From: Candidatus Sumerlaeota bacterium
GTDB taxonomy: Bacteria > Sumerlaeota > Sumerlaeia > JADFCT01
Reading direction: 5' to 3'
Assembly (NCBI GenBank): GCA_026398575.1
Contig: JAPLSP010000201.1
Location: 1-20,268 of the forward strand
Length of the DNA stretch: 20,268 bases
Part shown: positions 9,216-15,341 of the stretch, piece after piece
Layout: every line of letters starts with the position of its first letter
How positions within the stretch are numbered: position 1 is the first letter of the stretch
Notes under the pieces: generated by a model
Database searches by the model: none
Seen by the model: the letters and a program-made list of their open reading frames with translations, nothing else
What the model was told of the DNA's origin: nothing
Position numbers and translations under genes: made by a program

Positions 9216-9611
9216 ATGAGTTGGCAAAGTTGTGAGCAAATTGCCCGGGAATATTTAGGAAGGCGATATGAATGCGAAGTTGCAAAACAGGAGATAGTAA
9301 TTCCACCTGATATTACTCATATATTTGACTGCTATAATGAGGCGAGAATACTATTTGCCGAGGTAAAATCTAATTCAATTAATCGCACTGATGGCAAACC
9401 AGATGGACGATACTGGACGGCAATCAGACATGCAGTAGCCTTGGATTTAATTCTTCTTGATAAATGCAGGGATGGAACAAAGCACATGATTCTCTTCAAT
9501 CAAAGGTTATTCATCTTAGTGCGTTCTGATCTCTCAAAGTTATTTCCAAAGATTAATATCACACTTCTGAATGAACATGGAGAATTGCTAGACGAACAAA
9601 ATGCAATCTAG
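9216..9611 (+). CDS. Small hypothetical protein, tentative PD-(D/E)XK nuclease-like
   Basis: This 131-residue protein is of unknown function. Residues 34-53 (HIFDCYNEARILFAEVKSNS) have the D...E-x-K spacing of the PD-(D/E)XK nuclease fold, with a strand-like ILFAEVK. The N-terminal helix SCEQIAREYLG is also typical of such small nuclease-like proteins. The match is short, so the family is a guess. GGAG at 9205-9208 supports the ATG. The gene is AT-rich and stands alone, 201 bases after the preceding gene; that gap holds no recognisable feature. It is the last plus-strand gene before the convergence point. A host-defence or DNA-processing role together with the preceding gene is possible but only inferred from fold guesses. 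Confidence 0.6.
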   Translation: MSWQSCEQIAREYLGRRYECEVAKQEIVIPPDITHIFDCYNEARILFAEVKSNSINRTDGKPDGRYWTAIRHAVALDLILLDKCRDGTKHMILFNQRLFILVRSDLSKLFPKINITLLNEHGELLDEQNAI

Positions 9612-9871
9612 TACTTATTCAACTTTGAAATGACGTGACATGCTCGGACGGAGCTTAATGGACATCAGTCCGGCTAATCGAGCGCATTTTCGTCTTTTAA
9701 TGATGTGACGCTAGGCCCGTCCCTAGCGCGATAGTATCGCTAGACAAATTGCGCGCGATTACGGACCAAATATCGGGCGAGCGCTCCACACAGAGGATGC
9801 TTTGGAGTAATCTCCTCACATACCATCGCTGGCTCAAGGTCTGGGGTTTTCATCTCAATTCCATCCCGGTT
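9612..9871. other. Convergence spacer without a supported gene
   Basis: This stretch lies between the last plus-strand gene and the pseudogene fragment on the minus strand. It contains a perfect 7-bp stem with a 6-base loop at 9709-9728 (CGCTAGG / CCTAGCG), directly followed by a short GCGA...TCGC inverted repeat. No T run follows, so a terminator role is uncertain. A 16-residue open frame at 9658-9708 has a GGAG before it but is too short to support. Confidence 0.5.
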
Positions 9872-10078
9872 CTATCCGATGTCTGTGAAGTCTTTTATGC
9901 AGGTTTCTTCAAAGCGCCACTGATAATCGCCGATTTCGATGAGGCAGGGGCGCTGGAGGGGACGGACTTGCCTTTGGGGACCGGGACGCCGTCCAGGCGG
10001 ACCGCCGGGAGATCCACGCAGGCGATGAAGGCGTAGTAGCCGTCGCGCCAATCGAGGGCGGCGGCGATGGGGGGGAAG
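9872..10078 (-). pseudogene. Frameshifted 3' fragment of the double-FHA gene
   Basis: This segment matches the last ~209 bases of the gene at 10920-12515 at about 92% identity (16 differences counted by eye, including one deleted base). Reading the minus strand, it encodes FPPIAAALDWRDGYYAF and VRLDGVPVPKGKSV. It then shifts frame by one base at about 9961 and resumes as LQRPCLIEIGDYQWRF and KDFTDIG with a TAG stop. There is no start codon and no upstream domain. The similarity ends abruptly at about 10078, 26 bases before the HEPN gene stop. It is a displaced or duplicated gene end and not a functional gene. Confidence 0.9.
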
Positions 10079-10104
10079 GATATACAGGTTTCTCTGGCAG
10101 TTTT

Positions 10105-10506
10105 TTATGACAACGTCGGCGCCAGATGCGCTTTGACGCCGGCCACGAATGCGCGGGCGTTCGTGAGGGTTTGTTCCGCCTTGTTCATGGATGGGTAGCT
10201 CAAAGGCGCATAATCGGCGCTTAAACGCAACTCAAATGCGGCATGTATCCATGTGGAAAACTCTTTGGGAAACATGCCGGGCTTGATGTATTCCAGATCA
10301 AAGAGCGACAGCGCGCCCTTGTGCTTGGAGGTTTCCTTCTTCTCGACGCACAGCAGCGCCAGCACCGCGTAAAACATTGCATAATACGCGCGGTTGATAA
10401 CCTCGCGCGGCGCGGCGGCGGACAGAGATAACTCCGCAATTCGCAGCGCCTCGTCCGCCTGCTCCAGGCGATAGTCCACCAGCACGCGAATATCGGGATC
10501 AATCAT
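10105..10506 (-). CDS. HEPN-domain protein, toxin-like partner of the MNT gene
   Basis: The 133-residue all-helical protein has the HEPN signature INRAYYAMFYAVLALL at about 37-52, a KHKGALSLF segment, and the typical late SADYAPLSY near 96-104. HEPN proteins paired with a minimal nucleotidyltransferase (MNT) act as RNase toxins in HepT/MntA-type systems, or as nucleotide-transfer substrates. Catalysis usually needs R-x(4-6)-H. Here the arginine (R39) is present, but the aligned histidine position is Tyr46 (YYAMFYA instead of YYAMFHA), so RNase activity is doubtful. It lies 6 bases after the MNT stop, the usual operon order. The pair is bracketed by two copies of the FHA gene 3' end, which suggests a mobile or inserted cassette. 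Confidence 0.85.
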   Translation of the reverse strand: MIDPDIRVLVDYRLEQADEALRIAELSLSAAAPREVINRAYYAMFYAVLALLCVEKKETSKHKGALSLFDLEYIKPGMFPKEFSTWIHAAFELRLSADYAPLSYPSMNKAEQTLTNARAFVAGVKAHLAPTLS

Positions 10507-10512
10507 GATAGC

Positions 10513-10845
10513 TCAGGCCGCGATTCGGTCGCGCAAGATATTGGCCACCAGCGAACTCTTCGACATCGGGCCGCGCTCCATCTCATCCATGGAAAAAATC
10601 ATGGTGTTGAAAAGATCCCCGTGATCAAAGCCCGCTTCCCATGCGATGTGCCGGACTCGATCACAGAGCGACTCATCCACCCGGGGCAGGGTGACACATA
10701 CGTCAAAATCCGAATCCGCCGTCGCCTCGCCGCGCGCGCGCGAGCCAAACGCCCAAATCCGCGCCTCGGGAAACTCCGCCCGCAGCCTTCGCGCCAGATC
10801 GTCCAGAACAAGTTTGTCGGCCAGTCCAAGCATGGATATGAACAT
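10513..10845 (-). CDS. MNT-domain nucleotidyltransferase, antitoxin-like (MntA type)
   Basis: The 110-residue protein, read from the ATG at 10845, carries the minimal nucleotidyltransferase motif FGSRARGEATADSDFDVCV, that is GS-x10-D-x-D (GS at 34-35, D46, D48). In characterised HepT/MntA pairs such proteins transfer AMP to the HEPN toxin and silence it. An upstream in-frame TTG at 10875 would add ten residues. Neither start has a clear ribosome site, and the ATG was chosen because the MNT fold begins shortly after it. The gene directly precedes the HEPN gene. Its upstream side runs into a small repeat (CAGCGCATTG twice, 10878-10897) and then the 3' end of the FHA gene at 10920. Confidence 0.85.
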   Translation of the reverse strand: MFISMLGLADKLVLDDLARRLRAEFPEARIWAFGSRARGEATADSDFDVCVTLPRVDESLCDRVRHIAWEAGFDHGDLFNTMIFSMDEMERGPMSKSSLVANILRDRIAA

Positions 10846-10919
10846 AAGCGCGGCCCGTGCGCTGCGCAAGGGCAATTCAGCGCATTGCAGCGCATTGCCC
10901 TATCAAATCCATTCCGCTT

Positions 10920-12515
10920 CTATCCGACGTCGGTGAAGTCTTTTATGCAGGCTTCTTCGAAGCGCCACTTATAATCACCGATTTCGATGAGGCAGGGGCG
11001 CTGGAGGGGGATGGATTTGCCTTTGGGGACGGGGGCGCCGTCCAGGCGGACCGCGGGCTGATCCACGCCGGCGATGAAGGCGTAGTAGCCGTCGCGCCAA
11101 TCGAGGGCGGCGGCGATGGGAGGGAAGCCGGGGGCGTTCACGCGGATGGGGCACTTGTGGCCGCTGCCGATATAGATGCGCTTGTGGATGAGGACGTATT
11201 CGAGTTCGGGATGGTTGCCGAGGCGGCGCAGGCCGAGGGCGCTCAGGCCGCCCTTGGAGCGGTAGAAGGTCTGCGCGCGAAGAACCATGGCATGATGCGC
11301 GAAAACCAATTCGCACAGGTCCGGCAGAGGCGTCCATTCGCCTTTGGATAGCCGGCGCGACGGACTGCGGCGTTCGGCTTGGGCTTCTGCCGCTGAGGGT
11401 AGGGAGAATTGCGAATCGTCTTCATCAAATGGCGTATGGAAGGAAGTCTTTCCGGCGCCCGCGCTCGATTCGGCTTTCGGCAATTCGGCCCCTTCGATCA
11501 CGGCCAGCGAAAGCCCGTGCGAACTGATGTCTTTGACGCAATAGCGACCGTCGCGAATTTCAATCCAGGCATGACGCGCGCTGATGGTTTTGGTCAGTTT
11601 GTAGTTTTCCGGATCGCGTTCCTTGTCGCGGCAGGGCAGCCGGCGCAAAGGCAAATCCATGTCTTCGCTTTGCTCCCAATTCGCGCGCCCGATCAGGATG
11701 GGCTTGGGTGAGAGGATCATCACCTTGCGCCCGTGTTCGGCGCCTTCGAAAACGAAACGCGCGCGCCGCAGATCGTGCGGAAAGGGTTTGGCCAGCGGCT
11801 GACGCGCCTTTTGGTCATCGTCGCAAACGCACGGTTCCTTCCCGCCCAGGATTCCATGGCAGGGCTGCTGTCGGGCGGGGGGAATAAATTCCATCTGTTT
11901 CAGCGCGATGGGAATCCGGCTGAAATCCTCCTCCTCGCAAGCGGCAGCAGAAGAAGGAGAAGCCTGTTGCATCTTCATCATCTCCGAAAAATCAGCGCCA
12001 TAGACTTCGGCGTCTTTCAGATCAAAGGTGACGTTGGCCGTCATGGACTGTGTGGAAGGCTTGGTGATTTTAATGCGCTGGCTGCCGGAAAATTTCCGGC
12101 GCGCGCCGCGGCTGTCCGTCAGTTCCAAATGAAAATTCAGTTTGGTTTCTCCTGCGCGCACAAAACAAACCTCGACGTCCCCATCCGCCGCGCCCAGCAT
12201 CCCCCGGCCCACGCGGGGAATATCCACCTGATACGATTCCTCCTCGAACGCCCTGCTGGAGATTTCGAAATGCACATCCGTAAGATCGGCGCAGTCCAGA
12301 TTCATGAAAAACATATCACAGAGTGTGTTTTCATCCACGCTGAGATTTTTATGAATGCGGAATAGCAGAATGACCGGCATGAAATCTTGCTCTGAAATTT
12401 TCTCCAAAGGCGTGGGCTTTTTGCACATATCGCAAACGCCCGCATATTCAGCCGTGATCAGGCTTTTGCATACTGAGCAGATTTCGAGTTGACGCGGTTC
12501 GGAGTTGTTTTCCAT
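10920..12515 (-). CDS. Double FHA-domain protein with N-terminal zinc-binding motif
   Basis: The 531-residue paralogue of the plus-strand gene at 2856-4406. CxxC pairs lie at 13-16 and 28-31, a beta-rich region at about 45-155, a canonical FHA domain at about 262-340, and a second FHA-like unit at about 440-520 (IYIGSGHKCPIRV, ALDWRDGYYAF, CLIEIGDYKW). The first FHA domain has ILIGRANW, then ISARHAWIEI with the binding-type S-x-x-H, then KDISSHGLSL. A disordered linker lies between them. FHA domains bind phosphothreonine, and the gene stands 84 bases after a kinase-FGE gene on the same strand, so coupling to that kinase is likely. The N-terminal helix begins MENNSEPRQL after AAGGAA. Its 3' end has a second, broken copy at 9872-10078 beyond the MNT/HEPN pair. 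Confidence 0.87.
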   Translation of the reverse strand: MENNSEPRQLEICSVCKSLITAEYAGVCDMCKKPTPLEKISEQDFMPVILLFRIHKNLSVDENTLCDMFFMNLDCADLTDVHFEISSRAFEEESYQVDIPRVGRGMLGAADGDVEVCFVRAGETKLNFHLELTDSRGARRKFSGSQRIKITKPSTQSMTANVTFDLKDAEVYGADFSEMMKMQQASPSSAAACEEEDFSRIPIALKQMEFIPPARQQPCHGILGGKEPCVCDDDQKARQPLAKPFPHDLRRARFVFEGAEHGRKVMILSPKPILIGRANWEQSEDMDLPLRRLPCRDKERDPENYKLTKTISARHAWIEIRDGRYCVKDISSHGLSLAVIEGAELPKAESSAGAGKTSFHTPFDEDDSQFSLPSAAEAQAERRSPSRRLSKGEWTPLPDLCELVFAHHAMVLRAQTFYRSKGGLSALGLRRLGNHPELEYVLIHKRIYIGSGHKCPIRVNAPGFPPIAAALDWRDGYYAFIAGVDQPAVRLDGAPVPKGKSIPLQRPCLIEIGDYKWRFEEACIKDFTDVG

Positions 12516-12544
12516 GGCGGATATTCCTTGTGTTTTTTTTTCGC

Positions 12545-12579
12545 AAAAAGCTCGCTCGCTTCGCTCCCTCGCTAAAGAG
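12545..12579 (-). repeat. Conserved CGAG-rich element downstream of a DGR target gene
   Basis: On the minus strand, about 20 bases after the kinase-FGE stop, CTCTTTAGC is followed by GCGA/GCGAG tandem units and a short T run. The same arrangement follows the other two minus-strand FGE-like genes. The stretch between stop codon and element is also similar (CCTACGC...TCCTTT). It has no self-complementary stem. Confidence 0.7.
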
Positions 12580-12599
12580 TAAAGGATAAAGCGTAGGTG

Positions 12600-14729
12600 T
12601 TAGTTCTTTGTCCGAGTCAACCGAAAACCATCGAGGTTGTAACGGTAGTCCGGGGTGCGGTAGTCACGAAACGCCGACCGGCAGCGGTCTGGATTATCGA
12701 TCCAAGACCCGCCGCGCAAAACCCGATACTCACCAGATGCTGGCCCCGTTGGATTTTTGACCGGTCCGCCGGGATAGGCGCCATACCAATCCGCGCACCA
12801 TTCGAAAACATTCCCATGCATGTCATAGAGCCCCCATGCATTGGGCTTGAAGGCTATTACGGGCGACGTACAGGCATAGCCATCGTCCCATGGCCATTTA
12901 TATGTCCATGTTTTTCCACCGCTTCTTCGCTTGAGTTCTTCCTCACAAGATTGATCGCAGCCGTTCAAATATCCTTTACCGTCTTCCACGCCATTGCCGA
13001 AATAAAACTCAGTTTCTGTCCCGGCGCGGCAGGCGTATTCCCACTGCGCTTCGGATGGGAGCGCATAACAACGCCCCGTGCGCTTTGAAAGCCAGTCGCA
13101 AAAGGCTTTGGCGTCATTCCATGAGACGCAGACCACCGGATGCGCGCCAGTTTGCGCAAAGCCGGGATTTTTCCAATTGAGGCCGGGCATATCTTCATAC
13201 ACGCCGGTCTTCCAGTTGAGTCCGAATGCGCTGCCCATTTTTTCCGCTTCCGTACGGTATCCGGTTGACTCGACAAATACCCGGAATTGATCCACCGTCG
13301 TCTCCGCTTCGGCTATCCAAAATGCGTCAAGCGAGACATCATGAATGGGGGCGTTTTTATGCCATTGGGGATCGCCGCCATATCGTTTCACAATTTCTTC
13401 AGCGCTCAGCGGGCTGCCCATATTGAATGTCCCGCCGGCGATCCAGATCATCTGCGCCTTCTGGTTCTGTCCCATATCCTCCACATAAGACTGCGCTGCA
13501 TTAACATTCGCCGCCGATGAAGCGCCGCGGGAGGGCGCGGATGATTGCCGGGAGGCGCCGGATGTGGAGGACGGAGGCGCGGAAACGCTCGCAGAGTCAG
13601 CAGATTCAGCCACAGAGGCGAATTGCAGGAGGGTGTGGAGTTCTTTCAGCATTTCCCCCGCCGAGTCAAAGCGGTCCTCCGGCGCCGGTTCCATGGCGCG
13701 CAATATCCAATCGTCAATTCCCTTGGGCAGGTCCGGACGGATTTGCGAGGGCGCTTTATAGCGGCCAACAGGCAGCGAGCCTGTCAGAATCTCATAAGCG
13801 ATAACGCCCAGCGAAAAGACATCCGCCCGCACATCGGCCGTGGCCGCTTCGCTGCGCTGTTCGGGCGCCATGTAGTAGGGAGTGCCCAATCCGGCGCCGT
13901 GCAGGGTCAGGCCCGCCTTGTCGAGCATCTTGGCCAGCCCGAAGTCCATCACCACCACGCGCGTCTTGCCGTTGGGCTGCCGCCCGATCAGGAGGTTTTC
14001 CGGTTTCAGGTCGCGGTGGGCGATGTGCTGCTCATGCGCATAGGCCGCCGCCGAAAGCGCCTGGGTGAAGAGATCCACAAAGCCGTTCCATCCAAGGCGC
14101 TTACCCTTGTTCTTCATTTCGTCCATCGCGGCGCGCAGGGTCCGCCCCTCGACGTATTCCATCACAAGAAAGATGCGCCCCTCCCATTCTTCGGGAGGAT
14201 ACATGCGGATGATGTTGGGATGTGAGAGCGCAATGCTGGCCCGCGCCTCGCCGAGGAAGCGCTCGCGGGCCGAGCGGCTGCTCAGGTATTTCGGCGCGAT
14301 GAACTTGAGCGCCACCTCATGCCCCATCAGCCGCTCGCGCGCCTGATAGACAACGCCCATCCCGCCCTGGCCAAGTTTGCGCGTGATTTGATAATGATTG
14401 CCCACCAGCGCGCCTGCGGCCAGCGCATCCGCCGCGCCTCCTCCAAGACCTCCCAACTCCGCGCCTTTTGCGCCCGCAGGATTCAACATCGAATCCGACG
14501 CGGAAATGTCCGATGGCATTCCGGTGGCGCCCTTGCCAACGTCGCTCACGTCGGAAGGCATACCCGTGGCGCCAACGCCGACATCGCTCGAATCGGACGG
14601 ATGCGACGAAGGCTGGCGCGAATCCGAAGGACGCGAGGAAGGCGGCGCGCTCTGCTTCAGGTCAAAACCGCAGCCATAGCAGAACCGCATGTCATCGCGG
14701 TTTTCTTTTCCGCATTGGGGGCAGAACAT
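12600..14729 (-). CDS. Zinc-ribbon Ser/Thr kinase fused to FGE-like variable (C-type-lectin) domain, DGR target
   Basis: This is a 709-residue protein. The zinc ribbon has CPQC 3-6 and CYGC 17-20; a Ser-rich linker holds two 14-residue repeats (GATGMPSD). The full kinase domain lies at about 110-370 (GQGGMGVV 120-127, lysine 142, HRDLKPEN 238-245, DFG 262-264, APE 288-290). A disordered linker leads to the FGE-like domain (about 427-709), with a larger insert than its relatives (KTWTYKWPWDDGYACTSP). No membrane segment is seen, so it is predicted to be cytoplasmic. The C-terminus reads VLRGGSW, then a hypervariable stretch, then GFRLTRTKN. That stretch fits adenine-directed DGR mutagenesis when compared with the two neighbouring genes. 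GAAAGGAA lies 7 bases before the ATG, the same leader as at 17186. It follows the avd gene and its palindromes on the same strand. Confidence 0.92.
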   Translation of the reverse strand: MFCPQCGKENRDDMRFCYGCGFDLKQSAPPSSRPSDSRQPSSHPSDSSDVGVGATGMPSDVSDVGKGATGMPSDISASDSMLNPAGAKGAELGGLGGGAADALAAGALVGNHYQITRKLGQGGMGVVYQARERLMGHEVALKFIAPKYLSSRSARERFLGEARASIALSHPNIIRMYPPEEWEGRIFLVMEYVEGRTLRAAMDEMKNKGKRLGWNGFVDLFTQALSAAAYAHEQHIAHRDLKPENLLIGRQPNGKTRVVVMDFGLAKMLDKAGLTLHGAGLGTPYYMAPEQRSEAATADVRADVFSLGVIAYEILTGSLPVGRYKAPSQIRPDLPKGIDDWILRAMEPAPEDRFDSAGEMLKELHTLLQFASVAESADSASVSAPPSSTSGASRQSSAPSRGASSAANVNAAQSYVEDMGQNQKAQMIWIAGGTFNMGSPLSAEEIVKRYGGDPQWHKNAPIHDVSLDAFWIAEAETTVDQFRVFVESTGYRTEAEKMGSAFGLNWKTGVYEDMPGLNWKNPGFAQTGAHPVVCVSWNDAKAFCDWLSKRTGRCYALPSEAQWEYACRAGTETEFYFGNGVEDGKGYLNGCDQSCEEELKRRSGGKTWTYKWPWDDGYACTSPVIAFKPNAWGLYDMHGNVFEWCADWYGAYPGGPVKNPTGPASGEYRVLRGGSWIDNPDRCRSAFRDYRTPDYRYNLDGFRLTRTKN
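12630..12701 (-). other. DGR variable region (VR)
   Basis: These are the 24 codons between TGG (RGGSW) and GGT TTT CGG (GFR). The codons start ATC GAT AAT, then CCA GAC CGC, and finish TAC AAC CTC GAT. Compared with the VRs at 15372-15443 and 17303-17374, differences cluster in codon positions 1 and 2. Interspersed codons (CCA, TGC CGG TCG, TAC, CCG) stay fixed. This is the pattern left by adenine-specific mutagenic retrohoming. Confidence 0.85.
14512..14595 (-). repeat. 42-bp in-frame tandem repeat in linker, two copies
   Basis: Two 42-bp units encode the 14-residue linker repeat V-G-x-G-A-T-G-M-P-S-D between zinc ribbon and kinase. The same repeat lies at 16983-17066 and 18101-18184 in the sister genes, so the linker predates their duplication. 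Confidence 0.85.
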
Positions 14730-14828
14730 GGCGCGGTTCCTTTCGTGCGATATCTTTAAGTCTCTTACGCGCGCAGAGTCTTAATCTTATTCTCACGCCG
14801 CAGACTAAATGCTAATAACTATGATTTT

Positions 14829-14865
14829 TGCAGACTTTGTCTGCAACAATATGCCGCCTTGCGGC
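14829..14865. repeat. Two adjacent perfect hairpins
   Basis: TGCAGAC-TTT-GTCTGCA (14829-14845) is a 7-bp stem with a 3-base loop. GCCGC-CTT-GCGGC (14853-14865) is a 5-bp stem with a 3-base loop. They directly precede the large palindrome at 14869, in the spacer between avd and the next kinase gene. They could be transcript-end structures or part of a structured RNA. Confidence 0.7.
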
Positions 14866-14868
14866 GCG

Positions 14869-14935
14869 CCATCCGTGTTATCCGGGAAATCCGTGGTTAA
14901 GTTTTAACCACGGATTTCCCGGATAACACGGATGG
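14869..14935. repeat. Perfect 32-bp inverted repeat with 3-base loop
   Basis: The left arm (14869-14900) and right arm (14904-14935) are exact reverse complements separated by GTT. Each arm is built from three 9-base units beginning ATCCG (starts 14871, 14880 and 14889). The avd frame reads into this element and stops inside it. It resembles mobile intergenic palindromic (REP/MITE-like) elements, an assignment made from its shape only. Confidence 0.95.
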
Positions 14936-15247
14936 CAATGAACGACAACATGTTGTTGTTCGCGGTGTCATAATGGAATAGCGGCGCACGTCGAGCATTT
15001 TGAAATCCAGACATAGCCGCGTTTGATAGCGCAGGATATCCAGTTCTGCGTTTGAATTTTCGAGAATGTCTATCTTCTCTCGGCGATAGCGCGCCACAAT
15101 CAGTCCTTCCAGGATGACGTAGAGCGTTGTCTGGATGCGGTCGCCAAGGATGAACTTGTAGTCCCGCGGGAACTTATTCAGACACGGCACATACCAGAGA
15201 ATCAGGTCATAGGTCTTTTGAATGATGGGCAGTTCTTCGTTGGCCAT
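14897..15247 (-). CDS. avd: DGR accessory variability determinant (Avd), truncated at the C-terminus
   Basis: This is a 116-residue frame. Residues 1-90 fit the Avd family four-helix bundle: [17 protein letters not shown], then [15 protein letters not shown], then [20 protein letters not shown]. In known DGRs, Avd forms a pentameric barrel that binds the reverse transcriptase and is needed for mutagenic retrohoming. Family members normally continue after RRY with a last helix that ends near GGW. Here residues 91-116 are unrelated, rich in Thr, Ser and Cys, and encoded by inverted-repeat DNA including the palindrome. The last helix is therefore lost or replaced, and function is uncertain. The gene follows the kinase-FGE gene by 94 bases on the same strand. 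The ribosome site is weak. No reverse transcriptase or template repeat is visible nearby. The alternative, the 23S-intervening-sequence four-helix family, fits the KTYDLILW and LGDRIQ motifs less well. Confidence 0.85.
   Translation of the reverse strand: MANEELPIIQKTYDLILWYVPCLNKFPRDYKFILGDRIQTTLYVILEGLIVARYRREKIDILENSNAELDILRYQTRLCLDFKMLDVRRYSIMTPRTTTCCRSLPSVLSGKSVVKT
14941..14960. repeat. Near-perfect 20-bp palindrome in the avd tail
   Basis: AACGACAACA is followed by TGTTGTTGTT, complementary except for one pair. It lies six bases beyond the large palindrome, within the aberrant end of avd. The minus strand reads AACAACAAC here. Confidence 0.75.
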
Positions 15248-15285
15248 GGCTGTTCTCGTGTAGCTTTCAATGTTATTTTTTTTCT

Positions 15286-15319
15286 AAAAAACTCGCTCGC
15301 TTCGCTCGCTCGCAAGAGG
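15286..15319 (-). repeat. Conserved CGAG-rich element downstream of a DGR target gene
   Basis: The minus strand reads CCTCTTGCGAGCGAGCGAAG, then CGAGCGAG and T6, starting about 23 bases after the stop. It is aligned with the elements at 12545-12579 and 17229-17252. The intervening TACGCTGTTGTCCTTT is shared with the gene at 17273. Confidence 0.7.
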
Positions 15320-15341
15320 AAAAAGGACAACAGCGTACGTG

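Noticed and set aside
9658..9708. 16-residue frame with GGAG upstream
   Set aside because: Too short and without similarity. Its leader (GACGGAGCTTAAT) resembles that of the gene at 9216 (GACGGAGTTTAAT), so it may be a small repeat, but this is not enough for a gene call.
9709..9739. Bidirectional terminator at the convergence point
   Set aside because: The 7-bp stem is real, but no T or A run follows on either strand. It is kept only as a note in the spacer entry.
9749..10036. Plus-strand open frame of 95 residues at the convergence point
   Set aside because: Its second half is the antisense of the FHA gene fragment, and the same antisense frame appears opposite the intact gene.
12545..12579. 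CGAG-rich elements as classical intrinsic terminators
   Set aside because: They end in T runs on the minus strand, but the GCGAG units are direct repeats without a self-complementary stem.
13545..14225. Plus-strand open frame of 226 residues
   Set aside because: Antisense shadow of the kinase-FGE gene; composition explained by that gene's codons.
14829..14960. Hairpin cluster as a CRISPR array
   Set aside because: The stems differ in sequence and there are no regular spacers.
14940..14968. AACAACAAC run on the minus strand in the avd tail as the DGR template repeat
   Set aside because: Only a few bases resemble the expected template end, and none of the required fixed codons (CCA, TGC CGG TCG) lie beside it. 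It is part of a local palindrome.
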